Assembly (NCBI GenBank): GCA_027019685.1
Contig: JALUWH010000094.1
Location: 1-15,448, forward strand
Source: Ghiorsea sp.
Lineage (GTDB): Bacteria; Pseudomonadota; Zetaproteobacteria; Mariprofundales; Mariprofundaceae
Direction: 5' to 3'
DNA length: 15,448 nucleotides
Shown: positions 1 to 8,871 of the stretch, piece by piece
Position numbering within the stretch: position 1 is the first letter of the stretch
Layout: the number at the start of each line of letters is the position of its first letter
Program-made: the position numbers and the translations under genes
Notes under the pieces: model-generated
What the model was told of the DNA's origin: nothing
The model's input: the letters and a program-made list of their open reading frames with translations, nothing else
The model's database searches: none

Positions 1-3000
1 AAGCCCAAGAGTAGTGCTTTGGGTTCCGTGAAATCTCAAATTGGACACACCAAAGCAACTGCAGGCACAGCCGCATTAATCAAAGCTGTATTGGCATTGC
101 ACCATAAGGTTCAGCCACCACATATGAACGTGAGTGAACCACTGGATGTTATTGCTGATGCACAAAGCCCCGTTTTTATCTTAAATCAAAAACGCCCTTG
201 GTTTGCATCGGCAGCTCATCCAAGGCGTGCTGGTGTTAGTGCTTTTGGTTTTGGCGGCACCAATTATCATGCAGCATTAGAAGAATATACAGGCGGGCTT
301 AGCAAAGTTCCTGCGGGCTCAAAAAGATGGCCTCATGAACTATTTGTTTTTAAAGCGGATAGTCAGGAGCGATTATTAAAGACCTTGCAACAACTTCAGC
401 AAGCCTTGGCACAAGGTAGCCAGCCTGAGCTACACGAGCTTGCAGCAGCTTATGCCTATCAAAACAGTACAGGTAAAGTTTGTTTAAGTTTGGTTGCTGA
501 TAATTTACAACATCTACAAAGCTTGGTGACCAATGCGCTTGAGAGTATTGGTAATGAAAGCACTGCAAATTCAGATGCCAATATACACTATAGTAGAGAT
601 ATATATTCGGATGTAGGTCGTATGGTATGGATGTATCCAGGGCAAGGTTCACAGTATGTGAATATGGGCATTGAACATGCCTTGTACTTTGAAGATGTGC
701 GTCAAGCTTTTGAAGAAGCCAGCCACACTTTGGATGATGCCTTTGACCAACCTTTATATGATATTGTTTTTCCACCAAGTGCTTTCGACAAGGCTACTGT
801 TCAACAACAACAAGCTGCACTCACGCATACCCATGTGGCGCAACCTGCCTTAGCTGCTTACTCACTGGGCTTAACTCGTTTGCTCATGCATTTGGGTGTT
901 CAGCCTGATGCTTTCTGTGGGCATAGCTTGGGTGAGTATAGCGCCTTATGTGCAGCAGGCGTATTTACAGAACAAACATTGTATCATCTTGTTGAAACAA
1001 GAGGTCGCTTAATGGGTGAAACCAAACAAGGACCTGAAGGCACGATGGCTGCTATCAAATTGCCAAGAGATGAGGTGGAGACTTGGTTGAAGGAAGAACC
1101 TACCATCGTGGTTGCCAATCATAATGCACCACAGCAAACCATTATCTCTGGCGAAAAAGATGCCATGATGCGATTGCTTGAAAAAATGGAAGCACAAGGT
1201 GTTGCAGCAAGGCAACTTCCTGTTTCCGGAGCATTTCATTCACCACTGCTTTCTGATGCGCAGCAGCCCTTGGCTCAAGCCATTGCGGATACTGAAATGC
1301 TTGTGCCAACTGCTCCCGTTTATGCAAATAAAAATGGAAAACCCTATGCCCAAGATATATCAGCTATTAAAACGCAATTATCTGAGCACCTGTTAGGTTC
1401 GGTTGAGTTTGTGACACAAATTGAGGCGATGTATGCCTCAGGTGTGCGAACCTTTGTTGAAGTTGGTGCGAAAAATGTTCTAAGTAATCTCGTTAAACAA
1501 ATTCTTGGTGATAAACCGCATCGTTGCATTGCTCTGGATGCAGACGGGGGGCGTTTGAAAGGTTTACAATATGCCATTGCACAATTAGTCGTATGTACAC
1601 CAAGCCTTAAAGTAGAGCAGTTGTTTGCTGAACGTGGTTTGCAAGTGATGACACCAACATCATTGCTTGCACAAGCCAAACCTAAGCCTTTGGGGCACAC
1701 ATCTTTCTTTGTTAGCGGTGATAAAGTGCGTCATCATAGTGAGCCTAAGGGCAGCAATGGTCGCAGCCCCATGCTTACCATGGAAACACAGCCTGATGTG
1801 ATGCCTTCAGCAGTTGCAGGTAAGGATGATGATTTACATTCTGTGGCAACAAGCGGTACTGCAAATCCTATGCAACAAGTGTTGCTTTCTTATCAGCAAA
1901 CCATGCGTGAGTTTTTAGTCTTACAAGAAAAAGTAGTGACTGACTTCTTGCAAGGTGGTGGGGATGCATTGCAAAACTTTGAAGTTCCAGAAATGGTGGG
2001 TGTAACCCAAGAAAAAGGTGTGTTGAATACATCTAAACCCATTCAGGAAGTAGTAGAAGAAAGACAAGAAGAAACCAATAGCACGCCTCAATCTTTGTTG
2101 GATTTACTTGTAAGCATTGTTGCAGAGCGAACAGGTTATCCTGAAGATATGCTTGACCCTGATCAAGACATGGAAGCAGAGCTTGGCATTGATTCCATCA
2201 AACGTGTTGAAATCATGGGTACACTGCAAGACCGATTGCCCACAGATATGGTGTCAGCACTTCAAGACCACATGGATACTATTTCGCGCACCAAGTCATT
2301 GCGTGATATGGTTGCACAAATTGAAACCTTGGCTCCACAAGCAATAGCAACGTCTTCAACACAACCTGTTGAACAAACAAGTGCAAGCACAGCACAAAAA
2401 ACTGATTTATTGCCTTTGTTAGTAAGCATTGTTGCAGAGCGAACAGGTTACCCTGAAGATATGCTTGACCCTGATCAAGACATGGAAGCAGAGCTTGGCA
2501 TTGACTCTATCAAACGTGTTGAAATTATGGGTACACTGCAAGACCGATTGCCCACAGATATGGTGGCAGCACTTCAAGACCACATGGATACTATTTCGCG
2601 CACCAAGTCATTGCGGGATATGGTTGCGCAAATTGAAACCTTGTCAGGTACTGAAAAAAAGAATGAAGCAGATCATTCTCCAGGTGCAACTATATCAGTC
2701 AAGCCAAGTAGTTTTATTGAAAATAACCTGCCACGGTTTACCATGACTACAGTGGCTTTGCCAGAGCCACAAATCACCAACGAAAAAGTAGAGGGTTGTG
2801 TGTTGATTACACCTGACCGTCATCAAGTTGCTTCTAAAGTTGCTAAACAACTGCAAAAATTCGATGTGGAAAGCATTGTTTTACCTGAGCATGTGTTGAA
2901 TGATATGGAAAGCCTTGAATCGTATATACAACAATTGCTTGATGAAAAAACAAAGGTTATAGGTTTAATCCACTTATCTAGCCTCATTGAACATGCTGGC

Positions 3001-4275
3001 AGGTCAGAAGAAACCTGTGATGACGTGGCAAGGTTATGCCATAAGTCATTGTTTACATTGTTAAAACCAATTGTTCGCACTGCAAACGACTCAGGTGCAG
3101 GTAAACGTGTATTGTCTGCAAGCTTGCTACAAGCCTATGATACTGCCACGCAAACTTATCCACCTGCAATATCAGCTGGTTTAAAAGCGATGATGAAAAC
3201 ACTACGTCACGAGTACGGTAATACGCATGCGCGTAGTGTTGATTTTGATGCAGAAATGTCACCCATGAAGATGGCAAAAATAATTGTTGCTGAGTTCTTA
3301 GATGCTGATTCTTCATATGTTGAAATTTGTTATCAGCATGGGCAGCGCATTAGTTATATACCTGAAGCAAAAGAACTATCTGCTACTGCGAACTTAGCGA
3401 TACAACCTGATAACTGGGTAGTGCTGGTCACAGGTGGAGCGAAAGGTATTACTGCAGAAGTGTTAAAAGACTTTGCTCCTTTTCAGCCCACTTTAGTTTT
3501 GGTGGGTAGAACACCGCTTTCATCTAAAGATTCAGATCCTATGCAAGGTATTGATGACCCTGCGGAAATACGCAAGCAATGTATTTCTGTAGCCAAACAA
3601 GAGGGGCGGGCGAGCACACCTGTTGTGATTGAAAAAGAAGTACAGGCTATCTTGTCTGTACGAACTATTCGTGAAAACATTGAACGCCTAGAAAGCTTGG
3701 GTGCCAAAGTGGATTACCACAGTTGTGATGTGGTGGATGATGCTTCTTTTGCAGGGCTTATTGAAGGGCTATATGATAAATATGGTCGTATTGATGCTGT
3801 GATTCATGCTGCTGGCATTATTGATGATCAGTTGCTGGTGAATAAGTCGGTGACATCATTTTCTAATGTGTTTGATACCAAAGTATCCAGCGCACTTACA
3901 TTAATGCGTCATATACGACCTGAAAATTTGAAACTTTGGGTGTTTTTCTCCTCTATTTCTGGTCGTTTTGGTAATATTGGGCAGGTTGATTATGCCGCAG
4001 CCAATGAAGTATTGAATGAACTGGCTATTCAAATGAAGGCAGAATGGTCTCATGTGCGTGTGAAATCCATTAACTGGGGACCTTGGGATTCGGCAACAGG
4101 TATGGTGACCGAAGCTGCTGTGCAACAGATGGCAGCCATGGGTATTGCTATGATTGCACCAAAAGCTGGGCGAGATTTCTTTAAACAAGAAGTATTGCTT
4201 GCACCTGAAGAAGATGTCGTTGTTGTAGCATCATCTTTAGGGGAACAAGCTTTAAGGTTGGGTACGCTAGCTTGA
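1..4275 (+). CDS. PfaA-like secondary-lipid/PUFA-type polyketide synthase, KS(C-term)-AT-ACP-ACP-KR (5' partial)
   Basis: The reading frame is open from the first base, so the N-terminus lies off the left edge; numbering here is from window codon 1. Codons 1-100 are the end of a ketosynthase: GSVKSQIGHTKATAG with active-site His16, then the closing FGFGGTNYH. A malonyl-type acyltransferase follows at about 200-500, with PGQGSQ, GHSLGE nucleophile Ser309, carboxylate-binding Arg334 and GAFHS His413. Two ACPs carry LGIDSI phosphopantetheine serines Ser732 and Ser836. After a 250-residue region resembling a structural KR half comes a ketoreductase: NADPH motif TGGAKGI near 1144, Lys1294, Ser1318, Tyr1331 and Asn1335, all expected catalytic positions. 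The order and the wording of the KS, ACP and KR motifs match PfaA, but two ACPs are few for that family (often four or more). Heterocyst-glycolipid synthases are related alternatives. The protein is cytoplasmic, and its 3' end overlaps the next gene. Confidence 0.9.
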   Translation, partial: KPKSSALGSVKSQIGHTKATAGTAALIKAVLALHHKVQPPHMNVSEPLDVIADAQSPVFILNQKRPWFASAAHPRRAGVSAFGFGGTNYHAALEEYTGGLSKVPAGSKRWPHELFVFKADSQERLLKTLQQLQQALAQGSQPELHELAAAYAYQNSTGKVCLSLVADNLQHLQSLVTNALESIGNESTANSDANIHYSRDIYSDVGRMVWMYPGQGSQYVNMGIEHALYFEDVRQAFEEASHTLDDAFDQPLYDIVFPPSAFDKATVQQQQAALTHTHVAQPALAAYSLGLTRLLMHLGVQPDAFCGHSLGEYSALCAAGVFTEQTLYHLVETRGRLMGETKQGPEGTMAAIKLPRDEVETWLKEEPTIVVANHNAPQQTIISGEKDAMMRLLEKMEAQGVAARQLPVSGAFHSPLLSDAQQPLAQAIADTEMLVPTAPVYANKNGKPYAQDISAIKTQLSEHLLGSVEFVTQIEAMYASGVRTFVEVGAKNVLSNLVKQILGDKPHRCIALDADGGRLKGLQYAIAQLVVCTPSLKVEQLFAERGLQVMTPTSLLAQAKPKPLGHTSFFVSGDKVRHHSEPKGSNGRSPMLTMETQPDVMPSAVAGKDDDLHSVATSGTANPMQQVLLSYQQTMREFLVLQEKVVTDFLQGGGDALQNFEVPEMVGVTQEKGVLNTSKPIQEVVEERQEETNSTPQSLLDLLVSIVAERTGYPEDMLDPDQDMEAELGIDSIKRVEIMGTLQDRLPTDMVSALQDHMDTISRTKSLRDMVAQIETLAPQAIATSSTQPVEQTSASTAQKTDLLPLLVSIVAERTGYPEDMLDPDQDMEAELGIDSIKRVEIMGTLQDRLPTDMVAALQDHMDTISRTKSLRDMVAQIETLSGTEKKNEADHSPGATISVKPSSFIENNLPRFTMTTVALPEPQITNEKVEGCVLITPDRHQVASKVAKQLQKFDVESIVLPEHVLNDMESLESYIQQLLDEKTKVIGLIHLSSLIEHAGRSEETCDDVARLCHKSLFTLLKPIVRTANDSGAGKRVLSASLLQAYDTATQTYPPAISAGLKAMMKTLRHEYGNTHARSVDFDAEMSPMKMAKIIVAEFLDADSSYVEICYQHGQRISYIPEAKELSATANLAIQPDNWVVLVTGGAKGITAEVLKDFAPFQPTLVLVGRTPLSSKDSDPMQGIDDPAEIRKQCISVAKQEGRASTPVVIEKEVQAILSVRTIRENIERLESLGAKVDYHSCDVVDDASFAGLIEGLYDKYGRIDAVIHAAGIIDDQLLVNKSVTSFSNVFDTKVSSALTLMRHIRPENLKLWVFFSSISGRFGNIGQVDYAAANEVLNELAIQMKAEWSHVRVKSINWGPWDSATGMVTEAAVQQMAAMGIAMIAPKAGRDFFKQEVLLAPEEDVVVVASSLGEQALRLGTLA
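2104..2643 (+). repeat. Tandem near-identical ACP-coding repeat (2 x 228 bp, 312-bp period)
   Basis: Unit 1 spans 2104-2331 and unit 2 spans 2416-2643. By eye only about ten bases differ over 228, most of them synonymous, and the encoded domains differ at two or so residues (for example MVSALQ versus MVAALQ). The 84-bp linker between the units is not part of the match. This points to a recent duplication or ongoing gene conversion of the ACP inside the synthase gene. It would be a site for slippage or unequal recombination that changes ACP number. Confidence 0.93.
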
Positions 4276-7274
4276 GTGGTGTGAAGCAAGATTTACTTCA
4301 AACGTCCGACCCTTTACTTTTTTTTGCAGCATCAAGCCCAAGAGAATTAAAGAATCAGGTTGGAAACCTGCTCCAAAAGTCAGCTTTAGATGAGTCGGAT
4401 GTGTGGCAACACCACAATAAACTTGATGACCAAGGCACATGTCGGTTGTTTGTTCAGGCTACATCCTTTGATAACTTGTCTCAAGCTTTAGCCCAAGCCA
4501 AAGCACGTTTGGATAGGGGCATTCGGCGTGATGGTAAAGTAGCTAAAGGTATATTTTATGTAGAAAATACTGAGGTTTATCAAGGGAAAATTGCCTTTGT
4601 GTTTCCTGGTCAGGGTAGTCAGTTTCCAGGTATGGGTAGTGAGCTTGCGAAACGTTATCCAAAAATAGAGCGTTGGATTACTTGGCTGGATGATGCGTTG
4701 TCTGACACTTTAGGAGAGAAACCCAGCACATACTTTTACCAAGGAAAGTATGCTACAGATACACACCCCAAGCTATTTGACCTAGATATCGGGGCTTGCA
4801 TTGTAAGTACGTTATCCTTGGCATATTACGATGTAATCAATCAACTCAATCTCAAGCCTGATATCTTCTTAGGACATAGCACTGGTGAGTTTACTGCACT
4901 TATGGCCAGTGATTATATGCAAGGTGCGGTGCAAGCAGATACATTTAAAGCTATTCAAAAGGAGTTTGTACAAGCATATCGTGCAACATCTGAAAAAACA
5001 GAACCACCCGAAGGTACGTTATACAGTGTTGGAGCCTTAAATACGGAAGGGATTTTACCCTGCTTGCAAGAACCAGTGCAAGAGGCATTTATTGCACTGG
5101 ATAATTGCCCTAACCAAAAAATTGTATTTTGTCATGACCATGATGCCGATATTTTATCATCACGTTTAAAAAATGCTGGAGCGATTCTGGATGAAATGCC
5201 TTTTCGCTATGCTTACCATACGCCGTTATTTTCGGAAATGAGCCAAAAAATAGTACGCTTTTGCGAACAATTTCAGTTTGGGCAAGGGGAGGGCACTTTA
5301 TACAGCTGTGTAACTACAAAACCTTTCCCTGTCGAGGCATCAGAGGCAAGGAAGCAGCTAGGACGTTTATTGTATGGCCAAGTTCGTTTTCATGACACCA
5401 TTGAGAAGCTCTATACCCAAGGTGTTCGCATTTTCATTGAAATTGGACCTCGTAATAATATCTCATCGTTTATGCAAGATACATTACGAGGTAAACCTGC
5501 TCTAGTGGTTTCTACAGGACAGGCTTCAACTGGTGAGACAGATGCTTTTTTACAAATGCTTGGTCAGTTGTTTACAGTGGGGAAACTTCAACACGTACAA
5601 CACTTATACCCAACACAGAAAGCAACGCAAAGAGAAGAGGTACCTGTGCAACCAGTTGCTACGAATAAACCATTAGATAATACCACGCATGCACAGTTGC
5701 TAAGTAATCACTTTGCATTAATGCAAGATTTTCTTCAGCAACAAGTACGCATTATGGAGCAAGTGAAACAATATAGTAAAACAACCTTGACTCACCAGCA
5801 GCCCTCACAAAAGACATGGCCTTTACTTGGGAAGTTGATTGAGCAAGATAAGAAAAAAGCGCGCTGGTCTAGAGAAGTTACAGTAGACCAAGAGCCTTAC
5901 CTTTTACATCATGCTTTTGGTGGGCAGCCAAGCTTGTTTGCCCCAGAACTTTCTGCATTACCTGTGATTCCTTTTACTTTTAGTATGGAAGCTACGGCTG
6001 AATCAGCCTTATCCTTGGCGGGTGAGGGCTGGGTTATTCAGCGTATATTCGATGTTCGTGCATTAAGTTGGTTTGTTTTGATAGACCAATCTGTCAATTT
6101 AGAAATTCAGGCACAGTATCTGGATAAGCAACATATATTATGCCGTATTTTTAATACTACCAATGGGCAAAAACGATTGTCTTTTGAAAGCAAGGTTGAA
6201 TTAGCCTGGCAAAAGAATCCAATGCCTCAACACTTAAATATCGTACCGTCTGGTCATATTCCAACACCATACCATAAAGGTAACTTCTATATTGGGGAAC
6301 AGGCTGTTAAACCTTGGGTTCCTGGTGAATTTCATGGAGAGTCTTTTCAGGCTGTGGAAAGAATTGTTCGTATGGGTGATGATGGTGTGGTTGCTGAATT
6401 AGAGGTGCTACCTAGACATCAACTCTTGAAAGGTGTTGAAGTACCCCATTTTGTTACAGATCCTATTATGATTGATGCCTCAATGCATATCACTACTTAT
6501 TGGGCACATAGCAAATATGGTGTGGACTTAACTATTTTACCTTTTAAAATTTCATCACTTCAATACTTTTTGCCACCTACCACGGAGGGTAGTAAGGTAA
6601 CCGTTAATATACGTATTCAATATGTGCAAACCAATGGAGAACCTTTGCCGAAGGATGCATCCTACCAATTCTTTGATGCACAAGACGGTTTGATAGCTGA
6701 GCATCGTTTGCTGGATAAAGGTGTGAAAAGTAGCCCCAAAGGTGTTGCCTATCACAGGCTACATCCTGAAACTGTAGCAGTACAGTCTGAAATCGAATAT
6801 TTGGATGAACATGGTCAGTTATTGGCAACGCTACAAGGTCGCTTGGATATGCACTTTAGTGTGCCAACACGTTATAATAGGTTTACCAACTATCCTGCAT
6901 ACTACCTTTTGTCAGAAATGGTTGATGATATATATACTTTCAAACCTTTTTCTAAAGACTTTTTATTTTCATCTGGGAAAGTATGGCTTTATAAGCTGGC
7001 ATACTTGATATTTACCCAAGATGAGCGTTTATACTGGTTAAGTATCGATGAAGACTTGGACTACTTGTATCAAGTTATTGTATGTAAAGATACGATGCGT
7101 GGTCGCTTAAAATTAATGATAAAACAACGTTATGCTCCCGTTGATTTAGCATGTAAAAAACAACAAAATAGCGTGTGGGAATGTAGAGTGGTGCACGGAG
7201 ATACATCAATCCGAGCAGAGCATATAAAGGTTCAACGTGAAGGTGAGGAATATACTGCCTGTTTTCTGGACTAA
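4272..7274 (+). CDS. AT-dehydratase polyketide/secondary-lipid synthase subunit
   Basis: This is a 1000-residue partner of the upstream PKS. The TTG start overlaps the upstream stop (TTGA), which suggests translational coupling; a GTG three codons later is an alternative. Residues about 105-430 are an acyltransferase with FPGQGSQ, GHSTGE (Ser203) and YHTP (His316). The Arg that follows GHSxGE by about 25 residues in malonyl transferases appears to be missing (QKEFVQAY here). A Gln-rich, probably coiled linker lies at about 470-500. Residues about 520-850 look like a double-hotdog dehydratase: LLHHAFGG with probable catalytic His547, then PVIPF, and DPIMIDASMH with probable Asp735. The last 135 residues are unassigned; KDTMRGRL near 945 faintly recalls degenerate PPTase-like tails of related PKSs. 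It probably dehydrates the beta-hydroxyacyl-ACP made by the KR of the first protein. AT and DH calls are good; AT substrate is unknown. Confidence 0.85.
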   Translation: MSGVKQDLLQTSDPLLFFAASSPRELKNQVGNLLQKSALDESDVWQHHNKLDDQGTCRLFVQATSFDNLSQALAQAKARLDRGIRRDGKVAKGIFYVENTEVYQGKIAFVFPGQGSQFPGMGSELAKRYPKIERWITWLDDALSDTLGEKPSTYFYQGKYATDTHPKLFDLDIGACIVSTLSLAYYDVINQLNLKPDIFLGHSTGEFTALMASDYMQGAVQADTFKAIQKEFVQAYRATSEKTEPPEGTLYSVGALNTEGILPCLQEPVQEAFIALDNCPNQKIVFCHDHDADILSSRLKNAGAILDEMPFRYAYHTPLFSEMSQKIVRFCEQFQFGQGEGTLYSCVTTKPFPVEASEARKQLGRLLYGQVRFHDTIEKLYTQGVRIFIEIGPRNNISSFMQDTLRGKPALVVSTGQASTGETDAFLQMLGQLFTVGKLQHVQHLYPTQKATQREEVPVQPVATNKPLDNTTHAQLLSNHFALMQDFLQQQVRIMEQVKQYSKTTLTHQQPSQKTWPLLGKLIEQDKKKARWSREVTVDQEPYLLHHAFGGQPSLFAPELSALPVIPFTFSMEATAESALSLAGEGWVIQRIFDVRALSWFVLIDQSVNLEIQAQYLDKQHILCRIFNTTNGQKRLSFESKVELAWQKNPMPQHLNIVPSGHIPTPYHKGNFYIGEQAVKPWVPGEFHGESFQAVERIVRMGDDGVVAELEVLPRHQLLKGVEVPHFVTDPIMIDASMHITTYWAHSKYGVDLTILPFKISSLQYFLPPTTEGSKVTVNIRIQYVQTNGEPLPKDASYQFFDAQDGLIAEHRLLDKGVKSSPKGVAYHRLHPETVAVQSEIEYLDEHGQLLATLQGRLDMHFSVPTRYNRFTNYPAYYLLSEMVDDIYTFKPFSKDFLFSSGKVWLYKLAYLIFTQDERLYWLSIDEDLDYLYQVIVCKDTMRGRLKLMIKQRYAPVDLACKKQQNSVWECRVVHGDTSIRAEHIKVQREGEEYTACFLD

Positions 7275-7279
7275 TCCAG
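7266..7279. other. Small inverted repeat spanning the two convergent stop codons
   Basis: CTGGA-CTAA-TCCAG forms a 5-bp stem with a 4-base loop. The loop holds the TAA of the plus-strand synthase and, on the other strand, the TAG of the sulfotransferase, so the genes overlap tail to tail by 4 bp. Neither strand has a convincing T-run after the stem, so a role as a bidirectional terminator is possible but weak. No other terminator is visible between the two operons. Confidence 0.35.
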
Positions 7280-8188
7280 CCAGTGGCTTAAGTCGCGCTG
7301 TAGCAGCACTTCCAAATCTTTAATGTCATCGTGGAAAAGATGTTTTAATTGGTCTCGTGTAGTATCCAACATGGGTAGCGTAGTATTTTGTTCAAGGTTT
7401 TTCTTGGTCAATGATGCCATCATATTGCGTCGAAACCTTTTCGGAAGAAAAGGTTTTAAAGCTTGTTTCAAAGGGTTATTTTTTGTGAGCAAGTGATGAA
7501 GCCATATATGCTTAGGCTTGCCTGATTCATTAAAGCGTTTTGATGTATCTAAGGTAGTCGAACTATTAATATTAAGAAACTCTAGTATTTCTTTGATAAC
7601 CTTTTGTGGGTTTTCTTGCCACTCTTCATATATAAATATTTTGAGTTGTTGTTGAGGGAAATATTCATAATAACGTGCAAGCTGTTTGGCATAAAGACCT
7701 TGCGCAGTTAAGTGCCAGAGAGGTGCCCAGTTTTCTTGAATTCGCATTGCTTCTTGGGCGAGAGCTTCTTCAAAGGTTGCGCAAGGTTCACGGCCTTCTC
7801 TTTGCATATGCAAAAAGGCGGAATATGCGAGGTCAATGGGGTTACGGAGAATGGCAATCATTTTCATGTCAGGCGCATATTTAGCGATATTTTTAGCCGC
7901 TATATCTGAGTATAAATAAACGGTTGATGCTTCACCTCTAGCTTTATGTTGTTTGCCAGACATAAATAGTTGCTGGTATGCTGACAAAGATGTGATGCGG
8001 CAACTATTGCCTCGCATATCACCAGGGCCTTGGTAGTTGACTTTTTGCCCTTCTAAGGCGAAAAAATTAGGCTCTTTGAGGCTACCCATAAAAATATCGG
8101 GGTGCATTCTAAGGTATTGGAATAAAGATGTTGTACCTGATTTTGGTGCACCAATAAGTAAGAAGTTTGGCATGTTTAAGTGAGGCAT
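7271..8188 (-). CDS. PAPS-dependent sulfotransferase (carbohydrate/heparan-type)
   Basis: The protein transfers sulfate from PAPS to a hydroxyl or amine. The 5'-phosphosulfate loop GAPKSGTTS sits close to the N-terminus, and the 3'-phosphate motif is LRNPIDLAYSAF in the middle. A tryptophan-rich stretch and a lysine-rich C-terminus follow. The layout resembles bacterial Sulfotransfer_1 proteins related to heparan sulfate sulfotransferases, which often act on glycans; the substrate here is unknown. There is no signal peptide, so it should be cytoplasmic. The start is uncertain: ATGs at 8200, 8188 and 8173 are all in frame. 8188 was chosen for a weak GGA seven bases upstream. 8173 would give MPNFLLIGAPKSGTT, typical of the family, two bases after the PPTase stop. 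It is the last gene of the minus-strand operon and slightly overlaps the PPTase gene. Confidence 0.85.
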   Translation of the reverse strand: MPHLNMPNFLLIGAPKSGTTSLFQYLRMHPDIFMGSLKEPNFFALEGQKVNYQGPGDMRGNSCRITSLSAYQQLFMSGKQHKARGEASTVYLYSDIAAKNIAKYAPDMKMIAILRNPIDLAYSAFLHMQREGREPCATFEEALAQEAMRIQENWAPLWHLTAQGLYAKQLARYYEYFPQQQLKIFIYEEWQENPQKVIKEILEFLNINSSTTLDTSKRFNESGKPKHIWLHHLLTKNNPLKQALKPFLPKRFRRNMMASLTKKNLEQNTTLPMLDTTRDQLKHLFHDDIKDLEVLLQRDLSHWLD

Positions 8189-8862
8189 TGTTTTATCCAT
8201 TCGAGATGAAGTTCTTGCCAAGGGGTTGGTTGGCAGGGTGATGCAGATACTGATGCTAAAGCAACAATATAATGCTTTCGAGGTGTGGTGATGATATGTT
8301 GCTGAATCTTATAGCTATTGATGTTTAGTGAATGATTGTTTTCTAGAGTGTTTATTTGCTGAAAGGGATAGTGAAAACCAAGCCCGATAGCCTTACTTGC
8401 CGCTTCTTTTTTTGTCCACATTTCTAGGAAAAACAATTGTTTCTTATTGTGAGATAAGGATTGAAAATATTCCCACTCTTGTGGATGAAAACATTGTTTG
8501 GGTAGGTTTTGGGTTTGAATGTCAGTGTTTTTGTATTCAATATCAATGCCCACATCATACTGGGTTGAAAGTGCAACGATTAACATGTGTTTTGTGTGCG
8601 AGACATTAAAATAAAGGTTTTGATTTTTGAGGTAAGGTTTACCATATTTGGAGGTATGAATCTGAAGGTTTTGTGCTGGTTCATGCGTATGACACCCTAA
8701 AATGAGTCTCAATATTGCACGTGATAACACCCTCTGCTTACGCACGTTTTCTATCTTTTGCCGGCTTATATGCTGCTTTTCAGTAGTATTAAGCACACTA
8801 TGATATAAGTCAGGTATTAAGCTTTGTATTTTATCAAGGTGAATTGCATATAGATCAATCAT
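8176..8862 (-). CDS. Sfp-type 4'-phosphopantetheinyl transferase
   Basis: This 228-residue enzyme moves phosphopantetheine from CoA to the conserved Ser of carrier proteins. The family motifs are in order: KYGKPYL at about 72-78, NVSHT at 86-90, VGIDIE at 104-109 (Mg-binding Asp107, Glu109) and WTKKEAASKA at 149-158 (Glu153). Length is normal for Sfp/EntD-like proteins. It starts 9 bases after the thioesterase stop and its end overlaps the downstream sulfotransferase, so it is co-transcribed. Candidate substrates in the window are the tandem ACPs of the plus-strand synthase and the LGGDS carrier of the carrier-sulfotransferase. No clear Shine-Dalgarno precedes its ATG, which fits coupling to the gene before it. 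The family call is secure; the exact carrier preference is inferred. Confidence 0.93.
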   Translation of the reverse strand: MIDLYAIHLDKIQSLIPDLYHSVLNTTEKQHISRQKIENVRKQRVLSRAILRLILGCHTHEPAQNLQIHTSKYGKPYLKNQNLYFNVSHTKHMLIVALSTQYDVGIDIEYKNTDIQTQNLPKQCFHPQEWEYFQSLSHNKKQLFFLEMWTKKEAASKAIGLGFHYPFQQINTLENNHSLNINSYKIQQHIITTPRKHYIVALASVSASPCQPTPWQELHLEWIKQCLT

Positions 8863-8871
8863 GGAGCATGA

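Noticed and set aside
350..778. Minus-strand open frame of 142 codons inside the PKS gene
   Set aside because: It lies wholly antisense to the well-conserved KS/AT coding frame, has no recognisable domain and no ribosome site; it is a shadow frame.
2104..2643. Repeat read as a mobile or CRISPR-like element
   Set aside because: Both units are in frame and encode intact ACPs with their serine; there are no spacers, terminal inverted repeats or transposase.
8189..8221. Longer sulfotransferase starting at 8221
   Set aside because: The codon there is TTG with no Shine-Dalgarno, and it would extend the overlap with the PPTase gene to 46 bp; the conserved fold starts near the later ATGs.
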